This document shows, in pieces, positions 16,796 to 26,582 of a stretch of DNA of 64,000 nucleotides. How positions within the stretch are numbered: the stretch's first letter is position 1; every line of letters begins with the position of its first letter. This DNA comes from Lacrimispora amygdalina (lineage in GTDB: Bacteria; Bacillota; Clostridia; Lachnospirales; Lachnospiraceae), in contig NZ_QOHO01000049.1 of the NCBI RefSeq assembly GCF_003432035.1, positions 62,001-126,000 of the forward strand, read 5' to 3'. A program made the position numbers and the translations under genes. Below the pieces are notes generated by a model, which was not told where the DNA came from, ran no database searches, and worked only from the letters and a program-made list of their open reading frames with translations.

Positions 16796-19028
16796 TAAAA
16801 ACAGGAGCAAAAGAAGTAAAGTATTTCCTCGTTATATGCAGGAAAAGCTGGCGATTACGGTTTTGGTAATTACGCTGGCTTTGTTTGCATTGGTCATGGT
16901 CCTTTATAACCTGATGACGAAGAAAAAAGAAGATTATAACCAGATTGTGCTGTCCCAGCAGGAGTATGACAGCAGAGTAATCCCCTTTAAGAGAGGGGAT
17001 GTGCTGGATCGAAACGGCACCTATCTGGCAACCAGTGAAAAGGTGTACAATTTAATTCTTGATCCCAGGCAGATCATGACGGATCCGGATTCATACTTAG
17101 AACCTACAGTGAATGCATTAACCGAGTGCTTTGGATATGACCGGACTGAAATTATGAATCTCATTCAGGAGAAAAAAGACAAGCAGTATGTCCGTTATGC
17201 AAAGCAGCTGACCTATGATGACAAGGATAAATACGAAAAATATAAAACTGAAAAAGCGGAAGAATTAAAAAAAGCCCAGAAAGCCATAAAAGGGATCTGG
17301 TTTGAAGATGAATACAAGAGAGTATACCCGTACAATTCTCTGGCGAGCAAGGTGGTAGGATTTGCCAATGGAGACGGCATGGCTGGAACCGGAGGCATTG
17401 AACAGTATTATAATACAACCCTGATGGGAGTCAATGGCAGGGAATACGGTTATTTAAATGATGATTCCAATTTAGAACGGGTAATAAAACCGGCTTCTAA
17501 CGGCAATACCGTTGTATCCACCGTTGATGTCAATGTACAGAAGATTGTGGAAAAGTACATTGCAGAATGGGAACAGCAGACAGGAAGCAAACGGGTAGGC
17601 GTGGTTGTGATGGATCCCAATAACGGAGAAGTTCTTGCCATGTCCGATGACAAGAGTTTTGACTTAAATAAACCACGTGATTTACGTCCTGAGTTTACGG
17701 CAGATGTTCTCAGACAGCTGGGTGTAAAGGAAGCGATGGATGATTATAAAAGGAAGAATAAGGATGCGCAGCCGCTCACCCCGGAGACGGTTTCCCAGCA
17801 TTATTCGGATGAAGAAATCGTATCTCTGGGCACACAGGTGGCATGGAACCAGACCTGGCGTAATTTCTGCATCAGTGACGGCTATGAGCCGGGGTCTACA
17901 GAAAAGATATTTACAGTCTCCGCAGCATTGGAAGAGGGTGCCATAACCGGAAAAGAGACGTATGAATGCAATAAGTTTCTTGAAGTAGGCGGACACAAAA
18001 TCAACTGTGTCAGCAGATACGGACACGGACTCATTACTGTGGAAGAAGGTCTGATGAAGTCCTGCAACGTGGTTATGATGCGGATTGCCCAGCAGATGGG
18101 AAAAGAGAAATTCTATAAATACCAGCAGATATTTGGATTTGGATCCAAGACGGGGATTGATCTGCCGGGAGAAGCAGATAATAAATCCGTTATGTATACT
18201 GCCGATACAGCCGGTCCCACAGACCTTGCAACCAACTCCTTCGGACAGAACTTTAACTGTACCATGATTCAGATGGCTGCAGCTTACTGCTCAGTCATAA
18301 ACGGCGGTTCTTACTATGAACCCCATGTAGTAAAACAGATTTTAAATGAACAGGGATCAGTTATGAAAAAAGTAGATCCTGTACTGGTAAGGGAAACCGT
18401 TTCTGAATCCACAACCAAGTTCATTAATGAGGCATTATTTAAGACAGTCAATGCAGAAGGGGGAACAGGCGGTGCTGCCAGAATTGCCGGATATAAGGTT
18501 GCCGGTAAAACAGGAACTGCAGAGAAAATTCCCCGTGATAAAACAAACTACGTTGTATCTTTCTGCGGATACGCTCCTTCGGATAATCCCCAGGTGCTGG
18601 TTTATGTGGTAGTTGATGAACCTCATGTTGAGGATCAGCCTCACAGTACTTATGCCAGCCAGATTTTCCAGAAGATTATGACTGAAATTCTTCCTTATTT
18701 AAATATATTCCCGGATACACAGGAGGGAGGAACACTCTCCTCTGAAGATGCTGCCACACTTCCACAGCAGGAAGGTATTACAAATGAAACACAGGCATCT
18801 TCTGAAAGCGGAGAGACTGAGGCGGAGCCAACTTCCGGGCAGCCTTCAAAAGAAGTGCCGACCATGGAAAATGGAGAAACAGTACCGGAGGAATACTTAA
18901 ATCCCGATGAAGAATACGTAAAACGGGAAAGCGGCGGAGATACGGATTTACCGGCGGCTCTTCCAGGCGGTGCCGCAGATACTTCTGCAGATACCCAGGA
19001 GGGCCAGGACACCCAGCCTTCAGAATGA
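16773..19028 (+). CDS. Class B penicillin-binding protein (FtsI/PBP2B-type) with acidic tail
   Basis: This 751-residue septal transpeptidase candidate has a basic cytoplasmic start, one membrane segment (about 25-48), a PBP dimerisation domain and a transpeptidase domain. The active-site triads are visible: SxxK as Ser375-Thr-Glu-Lys378 (most FtsI proteins have STFK), SCN near residue 431, and KTGT (VAGKTGTAEK) near residue 578. An extension of about 100 residues, very rich in Glu, Ser, Thr and Gly, follows the catalytic domain in place of PASTA repeats. The start at 16773 lies inside ftsL, so the genes are coupled. It cross-links septal peptidoglycan with FtsW (23308). Confidence 0.88.
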   Translation: MRTFRNNNKNRSKRSKVFPRYMQEKLAITVLVITLALFALVMVLYNLMTKKKEDYNQIVLSQQEYDSRVIPFKRGDVLDRNGTYLATSEKVYNLILDPRQIMTDPDSYLEPTVNALTECFGYDRTEIMNLIQEKKDKQYVRYAKQLTYDDKDKYEKYKTEKAEELKKAQKAIKGIWFEDEYKRVYPYNSLASKVVGFANGDGMAGTGGIEQYYNTTLMGVNGREYGYLNDDSNLERVIKPASNGNTVVSTVDVNVQKIVEKYIAEWEQQTGSKRVGVVVMDPNNGEVLAMSDDKSFDLNKPRDLRPEFTADVLRQLGVKEAMDDYKRKNKDAQPLTPETVSQHYSDEEIVSLGTQVAWNQTWRNFCISDGYEPGSTEKIFTVSAALEEGAITGKETYECNKFLEVGGHKINCVSRYGHGLITVEEGLMKSCNVVMMRIAQQMGKEKFYKYQQIFGFGSKTGIDLPGEADNKSVMYTADTAGPTDLATNSFGQNFNCTMIQMAAAYCSVINGGSYYEPHVVKQILNEQGSVMKKVDPVLVRETVSESTTKFINEALFKTVNAEGGTGGAARIAGYKVAGKTGTAEKIPRDKTNYVVSFCGYAPSDNPQVLVYVVVDEPHVEDQPHSTYASQIFQKIMTEILPYLNIFPDTQEGGTLSSEDAATLPQQEGITNETQASSESGETEAEPTSGQPSKEVPTMENGETVPEEYLNPDEEYVKRESGGDTDLPAALPGGAADTSADTQEGQDTQPSE

Positions 19029-19101
19029 ATTTCAACCCAAAGGGACTCATAAAAAAAGACGGATTTCATATACTGTAACAATGATGACGATGGAGCAGCT
19101 T

Positions 19102-20862
19102 ATGAATTCGAACAAAACACATCACAGAGAGAAAATAGCCCTCCTGTTTTTCCTGTTGTTTCTGGCCATGACAGGACTTATGGGTCGGCTTATTTTTCTA
19201 ATGGTCTTTCGCTCGGAGCATTACAGTGCCATGGCTTCTGATCTTCATGAGAGAGAGAGGACCATTAAAGCTGCAAGAGGTAATATTATTGACGCGAAAG
19301 GAACTGTCATTGCAACAAACCGCACCGTCTGTACCATATCGGTCATCCACAATCAGGTGAAGCAGGCAGATGAAGTTACGGCGGTTCTTTCTAAGGAATT
19401 GGGGCTTAATGAAGCAGAGGTCCGCAAGAAAGTGGAGAAGTACAGCTCCAGGGAAATTATTAAGACAAATGTAGACAAGGCTTTGGGAGACCAGATCCGC
19501 TCCTATCATCTGGCAGGAGTCAAGGTAGATGAAGATTACAAACGGTATTATCCCTACGATACCCTTGCTTCCACAGTGCTTGGATTTACAGGAGGAGACA
19601 ATCAGGGAATCATCGGCCTGGAGGTAAAATATGAACAGTACTTAAAAGGACTCAACGGTAAGATACTGACCATGTCGGATGCAGCTGGCATTGAGATTGA
19701 AAATGCGGCAGAAGACCGGATAGAGCCAATTGCAGGACAGGATCTTCATATCAGCCTTGATGTGAATATCCAGCGCTACTGCGAGCAGGCAGCCTATCAG
19801 GTGATGGAGAAAAAAGGTGCAAAACGGGTATCAATTATCATCATGAATCCGCAAAACGGGGAAATAATGGCAATGGTGAACGCACCTGAATTTAATTTAA
19901 ACGATCCGTTTACACTAAATACCGCAGCTGAGGTTCCGGCAAATGAAAAAGAAAAACAGGATCTGTTAAATAAAATGTGGAGAAATCCATGCATCAACGA
20001 TACTTATGAGCCAGGTTCCACCTTTAAGATTGTGACTGCTGCAGCCGGGTTAGAGGCAGGAGTTGTAAAACTGACCGATCAGTTTTCCTGCCCGGGCTTT
20101 CGGGTGGTGGAAGACAGAAAAATCAGGTGCCACAAAGTGGGCGGTCACGGATCGGAAACCTTCCTTCAGGGCATGATGAATTCCTGCAATCCGGTCCTTA
20201 TTGATGTGGGACAGCGCCTTGGAGTGGATAATTACTATAAATATTTTGAGCAGTTTGGTTTAAAAGGAAAGACTGGAATCGATCTGCCCGGCGAGGCGTC
20301 GACAATCATGCACAAAAAAGAGGATATGGGGCTGGTGGAGCTGGCAACCGTATCATTCGGCCAGTCATTTCAGATCACCCCAATGCAGCTGATTACTACG
20401 GCTTCTTCTCTTGTTAACGGCGGCAACCGCATCACTCCGCATTTTGGAGTAAGTTCCGTGAGCTCTGACGGGAAATCCGTACACACATTTACCTATCCGG
20501 TAAAGGAGGGGATTGTATCAAAGGAAACCAGTGAAACCATGCGTTATATCCTGGAACAGGTTGTTTCTGAGGGAAGCGGAAAAAGAGCGAAGATTGAAGG
20601 ATATCGGATCGGAGGAAAAACAGCAACCTCTGAGAAGCTTCCAAGAAGCTTAAAAAAGTATATATCCTCATTTATAGGATTTGCACCAGCGGATAATCCT
20701 AAAGTAATTGCTCTTATAACAATTGACGAACCACAGGGCATTTACTATGGCGGAACCATTGCTGCACCTGTGATTGCTGATATTTTCAAGAACATTTTTC
20801 CTTATCTGGGAATAGAGCCAGCAGAGGAAAAAACTGTTTCTTCGTTTCGAATCAGTGGTTGA
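19102..20862 (+). CDS. Second class B penicillin-binding protein (SpoVD/FtsI-type)
   Basis: This 586-residue class B PBP has one membrane segment (about 13-32), a dimerisation domain (RAARGNIID-type start, KAARGNIIDAKG) and a transpeptidase domain. SxxK is Ser306-Thr-Phe-Lys309 and SxN is SCN (MNSCNPV). The third motif reads KTA (GGKTATSEK) where KTG is usual. ATG 19102 is chosen because GGAG at 19091-19094 lies seven bases upstream; the longer frame from 18970 overlaps the previous gene and has no ribosome site. Tandem class B PBPs here suggest one vegetative septal enzyme and one sporulation enzyme (SpoVD-like). Which is which is not settled by sequence alone. Confidence 0.85.
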   Translation: MNSNKTHHREKIALLFFLLFLAMTGLMGRLIFLMVFRSEHYSAMASDLHERERTIKAARGNIIDAKGTVIATNRTVCTISVIHNQVKQADEVTAVLSKELGLNEAEVRKKVEKYSSREIIKTNVDKALGDQIRSYHLAGVKVDEDYKRYYPYDTLASTVLGFTGGDNQGIIGLEVKYEQYLKGLNGKILTMSDAAGIEIENAAEDRIEPIAGQDLHISLDVNIQRYCEQAAYQVMEKKGAKRVSIIIMNPQNGEIMAMVNAPEFNLNDPFTLNTAAEVPANEKEKQDLLNKMWRNPCINDTYEPGSTFKIVTAAAGLEAGVVKLTDQFSCPGFRVVEDRKIRCHKVGGHGSETFLQGMMNSCNPVLIDVGQRLGVDNYYKYFEQFGLKGKTGIDLPGEASTIMHKKEDMGLVELATVSFGQSFQITPMQLITTASSLVNGGNRITPHFGVSSVSSDGKSVHTFTYPVKEGIVSKETSETMRYILEQVVSEGSGKRAKIEGYRIGGKTATSEKLPRSLKKYISSFIGFAPADNPKVIALITIDEPQGIYYGGTIAAPVIADIFKNIFPYLGIEPAEEKTVSSFRISG

Positions 20863-20937
20863 TTATTCAGGTAAAAAGACGTATACTACTAACTGTGTAC
20901 TTTTGATATACAAATACATAAATGATTGAGGTGTGAC

Positions 20938-21906
20938 ATGATTAACGAAACGATTTTGGCAATCATCATAGCTTTTGCCATCAGCGCAATGCTGTGTCCC
21001 ATAGTAATACCGTTTCTGCACAAATTAAAATTTGGCCAGGAAGTCCGTAAGGAAGGTCCGGAGAGCCATTTGAAAAAACAGGGAACCCCTACCATGGGCG
21101 GACTGATTATATTAACCAGTATTATTATTACGTCTCTGTTTTACGTAAAAGATTATCCGAAGATTATACCGGTTCTGTTTGTGACGGTGGGATTTGGTAT
21201 CGTTGGATTCCTTGATGATTATATTAAAATCGTAATGAAAAGGTCCGAAGGACTGACTCCTGTACAGAAGATGGCAGGCCAGCTGGTCATAACAGGTATT
21301 TTTGCTTTTTATCTGCTTCATTCCAAAGATGTGGGGACTGCGATGTTAGTTCCGTTTACAGGAGGATTTAAAAACGGTATCTATTTGAATCTTGGTATCT
21401 TATTTGTACCGGCGGTATTTTTCATTGTAATTGGAACAGACAACGGAGTGAACTTTACAGACGGTCTTGACGGTTTGTGCACCAGTGTTACCATACTGGT
21501 TGCCACATTCTTAACGGTAGTAGCCATAGGAGAAAGAACCGGCATCAGCCCCATTACCGGTGCGGTAGTGGGCAGCCTGTTAGGATTTCTCCTCTTTAAT
21601 GTATACCCTGCCCGGGTGTTTATGGGGGATACCGGTTCGCTGGGGCTGGGAGGCTTTGTTGCCTCCAGTGCTTTTATGATGCAGATGCCGGTTTTTATTG
21701 CAATTATCGGATTTATCTATCTGCTTGAGGTGTTATCCGTCATTATTCAGGTAACATACTTTAAAAGAACAGGCGGGAAGCGTTTTTTTAAAATGGCTCC
21801 CATTCACCATCATTTTGAACTTTGCGGATGGTCTGAAACAAGGGTGGTGGCTGTATTTGCAATTGTTACGGCAGTTCTTTGCCTGCTCGCATATCTTGGA
21901 TTATAG
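20938..21906 (+). CDS. mraY: Phospho-N-acetylmuramoyl-pentapeptide-transferase MraY
   Basis: This 322-residue polytopic membrane enzyme attaches phospho-MurNAc-pentapeptide to undecaprenyl phosphate, making lipid I. It shows about ten hydrophobic segments and the catalytic acidic motifs FLDDYIK near residue 90 and NFTDGLDGL near residue 168. GDTGSLGLGG near residue 230 and the histidine motif PIHHHFEL near residue 285 are also present. ATG 20938 is preferred to TTG 20926 because the latter is part of the GAGGTG ribosome site. It is followed 12 bp later by murD. Confidence 0.96.
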   Translation: MINETILAIIIAFAISAMLCPIVIPFLHKLKFGQEVRKEGPESHLKKQGTPTMGGLIILTSIIITSLFYVKDYPKIIPVLFVTVGFGIVGFLDDYIKIVMKRSEGLTPVQKMAGQLVITGIFAFYLLHSKDVGTAMLVPFTGGFKNGIYLNLGILFVPAVFFIVIGTDNGVNFTDGLDGLCTSVTILVATFLTVVAIGERTGISPITGAVVGSLLGFLLFNVYPARVFMGDTGSLGLGGFVASSAFMMQMPVFIAIIGFIYLLEVLSVIIQVTYFKRTGGKRFFKMAPIHHHFELCGWSETRVVAVFAIVTAVLCLLAYLGL

Positions 21907-21918
21907 GAGAGAAACCAT

Positions 21919-23265
21919 ATGAGTCAGAAAATTTTAGTTGCAGGAAGTGGAAAAAGTGGGATCGCCGCCTCCAGGATGATTTTAAAGACTGGCGATGAAG
22001 TTGTTTTATATGACAGCAATGACGCTTTAAAAGAGGATGAGCTGTTAAGCGGGTTTGGAAAAGCGGATAAAATTTCCCTAATTCTCGGAGAATTGAAAAA
22101 AGAGGATTTAAAGGATATCACACTTTGTGTAATCAGTCCTGGCATCGGACTTGATGCACCTTTTGTATCTGTCTTAAAGGAAGGGAATATACCCATCTGG
22201 AGTGAAATACAGCTGGCATATCATCATGCAAAGGGAAAACTGGCTGCCATTACAGGAACCAACGGAAAGACAACCACCACAGCCCTTACCGGCGAAATCA
22301 TGAAAGCATTTTACGATGATGTTTATGTAGTGGGGAATATCGGAATTCCTTACACGGATGAGGCGTTAAAAACAACGGAGGATTCCGTGACTGTTGCGGA
22401 AGTCAGCAGCTTTCAGCTGGAGACCATCACAGATTTCCGGCCTGATGTCAGTGCAATTTTAAATATTACACCGGATCATTTAAACCGTCATAAAACCATG
22501 GAATGTTACATAGAAGTGAAAGAAAGCATCACCGTAAACCAGACAGAAAATGACTGCTGTATTTTAAATTATGACGATCCCGTGCTTCGGGAATTCGGAG
22601 AGCATATGAAACCCCGCGCCATCTATTTCAGCAGCAGAAAGCCTCTCAAAGAGGGCTACTGTATGGATGGAGACTTTATTATCCGCAATCATGACGGCAG
22701 GCGGGAAGAGATTGTAAACATTCACGAATTAAATCTTCTGGGGCGCCATAACCATGAGAATGTAATGGCTGCCATTGCCATTGCATCGGAACTGAATGTA
22801 CCCATGGAAGTGATTAAAAAGGCTGTGTGTGAGTTCCAGGCGGTGGAGCACAGAATTGAGTTTGTTGCTGAAAAAGCAGGAGTGAAGTATTACAACGATT
22901 CAAAGGGAACCAATCCTGATGCGGCGATTCAGGCAGTGAAAGCGATGCCGGGACCGACCATTCTGATCGCAGGAGGATACGATAAGAATTCCGAATACGA
23001 CGAATGGATTGAATCATTTGACGGAAAAGTGAAATACATGGTGCTTCTTGGCCAGACCAGGGAGAAAATAGCGGAATGCGCAGCAAAGCACGGGTTTACC
23101 AATGTGATGTATGCGGAAGATATGCAGGAAGCGGTAAGAGTCTGTGCTTCTTACGCAAACATGGGAGATTATGTGCTGCTCTCTCCGGCATGCGCAAGCT
23201 GGGGAATGTTTAAGTGTTATGAAGAACGGGGAGAGATTTTTAAAGAATGTGTCCGCAGTCTTTAA
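21919..23265 (+). CDS. murD: UDP-N-acetylmuramoylalanine--D-glutamate ligase
   Basis: This 448-residue cytoplasmic Mur ligase adds D-Glu to UDP-MurNAc-L-Ala using ATP. It has an N-terminal Rossmann domain (VAGSGKSGIAAS), a central ATPase domain with P-loop GTNGKTTTT near residue 115, and the motif LNITPDHLNRH. The C-terminal domain carries YNDSKGTNPDAA and a TILIAGGYDK stretch. Length is standard. AGGAGAG precedes ATG 21919. It lies between mraY and ftsW as in most Firmicutes. Confidence 0.96.
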   Translation: MSQKILVAGSGKSGIAASRMILKTGDEVVLYDSNDALKEDELLSGFGKADKISLILGELKKEDLKDITLCVISPGIGLDAPFVSVLKEGNIPIWSEIQLAYHHAKGKLAAITGTNGKTTTTALTGEIMKAFYDDVYVVGNIGIPYTDEALKTTEDSVTVAEVSSFQLETITDFRPDVSAILNITPDHLNRHKTMECYIEVKESITVNQTENDCCILNYDDPVLREFGEHMKPRAIYFSSRKPLKEGYCMDGDFIIRNHDGRREEIVNIHELNLLGRHNHENVMAAIAIASELNVPMEVIKKAVCEFQAVEHRIEFVAEKAGVKYYNDSKGTNPDAAIQAVKAMPGPTILIAGGYDKNSEYDEWIESFDGKVKYMVLLGQTREKIAECAAKHGFTNVMYAEDMQEAVRVCASYANMGDYVLLSPACASWGMFKCYEERGEIFKECVRSL

Positions 23266-23307
23266 TTATGAGCGGGCACTGTAATCTGAATGGCGAGGAG
23301 GAATGGT

Positions 23308-24459
23308 ATGGCGGAAAAAAGGCCAGTAGTTAAGAAAAACAGGCCGCGCCGTTTTTATGACTACAGTTTGCTGTTCACTGTTATATTTCTGTCTGTTTTC
23401 GGTCTGGTTATGATATACAGTTCCAGCTCTTACGCCGCCCAGTTAAAGTTTGGCAATGCATCATTTTTTATGATGAAGCAGGCGAAGATCGCTCTGGGCG
23501 GATTTGTCATAATGATAGTACTTTCGAAACTGGATTACCACTGGTATGGGAAATTTGCAGTGTTTGCCTATGTGCTTTCTTATGTTTTGATGATCGCCGT
23601 TTCCCTTTTTGGTAAAAAATTTAATGGAAAACGCCGATGGCTGGGAGTAGGAAGCCTGACGTTTCAGCCTACGGAATTTGTAAAAATCGCTCTCATTGTT
23701 ATGCTGGCTGTAATGATTGTACAGATGGGAAAAAACATCAATACAAAAAACGGTGTGGGGCTTATTATCGTGACAACTCTGCCCATTGCGGGAATTGTTG
23801 CTGCAAACAATTTAAGTTCCGGTATCATCATTGTAGGAATTGCGTTTGTCATGCTGTTTGTGGCGTGCAAAAAGAAATGGCCGTTTTTTGCCTGCGGATT
23901 TGGAGGAGTCGGGCTTTTGGCATTTGCCGGACCCATAGCTACGGTTCTTGAAAAGTTAAATATTCTTCACGATTACCAGCTGGGAAGAATACTTGTCTGG
24001 CTGAACCCTGAGGCATATCCTTCTACGGGAGGTTATCAGGTGCTGCAGGGACTTTATGCCATAGGTTCCGGCGGCCTGGTAGGAAGAGGTCTGGGTGAGA
24101 GCATACAGAAGATGGGGTTTGTGCCTGAGGCACAGAATGATATGATTTTCTCCATTATCTGTGAGGAACTGGGGCTTTTTGGTGCGGTATCCGTGATCCT
24201 TATTTTTCTGTTCATGATATACCGCTTTATGCTGATCGCAGACAATGCACCGGATCTGTTCGGAGCACTTTTGGTGGTAGGGGTTATGGGACACATTGCC
24301 ATACAGGTTATCTTAAACATTGCCGTTGTAACCAATACCATACCAAATACCGGAATTACTCTTCCCTTTATCAGTTACGGGGGAACCTCGGTCCTGTTTC
24401 TTATGGCTGAAATGGGCATGGTTCTCAGTGTTTCCAATCAGATTAAACTGGAAAAATAG
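23308..24459 (+). CDS. ftsW: Lipid II polymerase FtsW/SpoVE (SEDS family)
   Basis: This 383-residue SEDS glycosyltransferase polymerises lipid II during septation together with a class B PBP. It has about ten transmembrane segments. The family motif GKKFNGKRRWLGVGSLTFQPTE is split here as NGKRRWL and FQPTEFVK near residue 105-120. GRGLGESIQK, PEAQNDMIFSIICEELG and the final PFISYGGTS near residue 355 are also typical. ATG 23308 is chosen because GAGGAGG (23295-23301) lies six bases upstream; ATG 23290 would start before that site. It could be the sporulation paralogue SpoVE. Confidence 0.94.
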   Translation: MAEKRPVVKKNRPRRFYDYSLLFTVIFLSVFGLVMIYSSSSYAAQLKFGNASFFMMKQAKIALGGFVIMIVLSKLDYHWYGKFAVFAYVLSYVLMIAVSLFGKKFNGKRRWLGVGSLTFQPTEFVKIALIVMLAVMIVQMGKNINTKNGVGLIIVTTLPIAGIVAANNLSSGIIIVGIAFVMLFVACKKKWPFFACGFGGVGLLAFAGPIATVLEKLNILHDYQLGRILVWLNPEAYPSTGGYQVLQGLYAIGSGGLVGRGLGESIQKMGFVPEAQNDMIFSIICEELGLFGAVSVILIFLFMIYRFMLIADNAPDLFGALLVVGVMGHIAIQVILNIAVVTNTIPNTGITLPFISYGGTSVLFLMAEMGMVLSVSNQIKLEK

Positions 24460-24527
24460 CTGGATATGAAACCATTCTCTCACTTATAACATAGGATAGT
24501 ATATAAGAAACCATGGGAGGTACCGGT

Positions 24528-25778
24528 TTGTCAGTCATACAGGTCCAGGGGTTACGATCCTTAAAAGGTGAGATAAAAATTCAGGGTTCCAAAAATGCTG
24601 TTCTGCCGATTATGGCAGCGGCGGTTCTCCATAAAGGTACTACAGTGATTCATAATGTCCCCAGGATACAGGATGTGTTCTGTATGCTGGGGATACTTGA
24701 GCGTATCGGGTGTATTTACAGTCTTGACGGACATACGCTGACCATTGATGCTTCTGATATCAAATGTGCGGAGATTCCGGAAGAGTATATAAAAAGCATG
24801 CGTTCCTCTATTATATTATCAGGCCCGCTCTTAGGACGGCTGGGATTTGCTGTTACCAGCTTTCCCGGAGGCTGCTCAATAGGACAGAGACCGATTGATA
24901 TGCATCTGGCTGCTTTCCGCACACTTGGTGCAGTAATAGAGGAAAAAGAAGAGAAACTGTGTGCATCTGCAAAGGCACTGGCGGGTGCTGATATTTACTT
25001 TCCGTTTCCAAGTGTGGGAGCTACGGAAAATGCCCTGATGGCAGCTGTTTACGCGAACGGAATCACCGTGATACATGGAGCGGCAAAAGAACCGGAGATC
25101 ACTTCTCTCTGTGAATTCTTAAACAACATGGGTGCGGTCATACACGGAGCAGGAACCTCCAGACTTGCTGTAACCGGAGTTACAGGCTTGCATGATTCTG
25201 AATTTGTCGTGGCAGGGGACCGGATTGTGGCAGGTACTTATTTAACAGCAGTGATGGCAGCGGAAGGGAATGTGCTGCTTGATGGGGTCCGGCCGGATCA
25301 TCTGACTGCAGCTCTTTCCCTGGCGGAAAGAATGGGAGCCGAGTTAAAGCTGTATAAAAACCAGCTGGAGGTTTCCATGAGAGGACGTCCTGACTGTGTA
25401 GACGTTGTAACGGAACCTTATCCGGGATTTCCAACCGATCTTCAATCACAGGTGATGGCAGTGATGGCATCGGGATCCGGCTGTGGAAGAGTGAAGGAGA
25501 CGATTTTTGAAGGAAGGTACGGTGCAGCAAATGAACTTAAGAAACTGGGAGCTGACATCGTCATAGAGGGAAAACGGGCGATTGTACACGGACTCTATCC
25601 TTTAAAAGGCAATTACGTAGCGGCTCCAGATCTAAGAGGCGGTGCCGCCCTTGTGGTGGCAGGGCTTGCAGGCGAAGGCGTAACGGAGATTTCTGAGTGC
25701 CACCATATTGAACGGGGGTATGAGGATATCTGCAGGGATTTAAGCAGTATTGGAGCTGCAATCAGAGGTAAGGAATGA
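24528..25778 (+). CDS. murA: UDP-N-acetylglucosamine 1-carboxyvinyltransferase
   Basis: This 416-residue MurA catalyses the first committed step of peptidoglycan synthesis, adding enolpyruvate to UDP-GlcNAc. The catalytic Cys116 sits in GGCSIGQRP (the fosfomycin target), and Lys22-Asn23 in GSKNAVLP is conserved. TTG 24528 is the likely start: GGGAGGT (24515-24521) lies six bases upstream, and it gives the normal N-terminus (SVIQVQGLRSLKGEI). ATG 24513 overlaps that site. Finding murA between ftsW and ftsQ, where Bacillus has murG and murB, is a notable arrangement. Its stop overlaps the ftsQ start (ATGA). Confidence 0.93.
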   Translation: MSVIQVQGLRSLKGEIKIQGSKNAVLPIMAAAVLHKGTTVIHNVPRIQDVFCMLGILERIGCIYSLDGHTLTIDASDIKCAEIPEEYIKSMRSSIILSGPLLGRLGFAVTSFPGGCSIGQRPIDMHLAAFRTLGAVIEEKEEKLCASAKALAGADIYFPFPSVGATENALMAAVYANGITVIHGAAKEPEITSLCEFLNNMGAVIHGAGTSRLAVTGVTGLHDSEFVVAGDRIVAGTYLTAVMAAEGNVLLDGVRPDHLTAALSLAERMGAELKLYKNQLEVSMRGRPDCVDVVTEPYPGFPTDLQSQVMAVMASGSGCGRVKETIFEGRYGAANELKKLGADIVIEGKRAIVHGLYPLKGNYVAAPDLRGGAALVVAGLAGEGVTEISECHHIERGYEDICRDLSSIGAAIRGKE

Positions 25779-26503
25779 AAAACTTCAAAAAGAGCAGAAG
25801 AAAAATAACAGTTGCAATCATAGCAGTACTCCTTCTGGCCGGCACGGCAGTTTTTATGTCGCTGCAGATCAGAACCATTACTGTAACCGGCAACAAAAAA
25901 TATACTTCAGATCAGATCATAGACTTATTATTTAAGGATGGCTGGGACCGGAATGCGATATACTGCATTTATAAGGACCGTTTTCGGGAACACGAACAGA
26001 TTCCTTTCGTGGAAGATTACAAGATCGTATTCCAGAGCCCTGTCAGCATAGAAGTGATCGTATACGAAAAATCCGTGGTTGGTTATGTTTCCTATATGGG
26101 CAGTTATATGTATTTTGATAAAGACGGGATCATTGTGGAAAGTTCCAGCGGAAAGCTGACAGGAATTCCATGGATTACGGGGCTTAAGTATGGGCATATC
26201 GCACTTCACCAGCCCCTCCCCGTGGAGGATCCCAAAGTATTCGGCCAGATTTTAACCCTCACCCAGCTTTTATCCACCCATAAAATCCCGGCAGATGAGA
26301 TCCGCTATGATTCAGGGGGGAATGCAACTCTTGTGATGGGAGGCATCAGGGTATACCTTGGAAGCAATAACCAGATGAATGGAAAGATTTCTGAACTGAA
26401 TGATCAGCTGCCGGTCCTTGCCGGTTTGTCCGGCACCTTGTATCTGGATACCTATGACGAGGCGGAAACAGTCACTTCTTATCGGTTTGTGAAGGATAAG
26501 TGA
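25775..26503 (+). CDS. ftsQ: Cell division protein FtsQ/DivIB
   Basis: This 242-residue single-pass membrane protein has a short basic tail, a transmembrane segment (about 10-27, KITVAIIAVLLLAGTAV) and a POTRA domain starting RTITVTGNKKYTSDQI. The beta domain that recruits FtsL and DivIC follows. The POTRA start and the position between murA and ftsZ support the call. Its ATG overlaps the murA stop by four bases, implying coupled translation. No terminator separates it from ftsZ, but ftsZ has its own promoter at 26542. Confidence 0.88.
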   Translation: MKNFKKSRRKITVAIIAVLLLAGTAVFMSLQIRTITVTGNKKYTSDQIIDLLFKDGWDRNAIYCIYKDRFREHEQIPFVEDYKIVFQSPVSIEVIVYEKSVVGYVSYMGSYMYFDKDGIIVESSSGKLTGIPWITGLKYGHIALHQPLPVEDPKVFGQILTLTQLLSTHKIPADEIRYDSGGNATLVMGGIRVYLGSNNQMNGKISELNDQLPVLAGLSGTLYLDTYDEAETVTSYRFVKDK

Positions 26504-26523
26504 ATTTACATAATTTGCTTGGA

Positions 26524-26560
26524 ATTTTGTAAAAAAAATGGTTGATATTTTTTACAAAAT
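26524..26560 (+). promoter_or_regulatory. 13-bp perfect inverted repeat at the ftsZ promoter
   Basis: ATTTTGTAAAAAA (26524-26536) and TTTTTTACAAAAT (26548-26560) are exact reverse complements separated by 11 bp. The -35 box lies in the gap and the right arm fills the -35/-10 spacer. It is either an operator or, in RNA from ftsQ, a weak hairpin. Confidence 0.6.
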
Positions 26561-26570
26561 AAAATATTAT
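26542..26570 (+). promoter_or_regulatory. SigA promoter of ftsZ
   Basis: TTGATA (26542-26547), 17-bp spacer, TATTAT (26565-26570). Confidence 0.75.
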
Positions 26571-26582
26571 ATTAAATAGGTT

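Noticed and set aside
18970-19101. Upstream extension of the second class B PBP
   Set aside because: It overlaps the end of the previous PBP gene and lacks a ribosome site; 19102 has one at the right distance.
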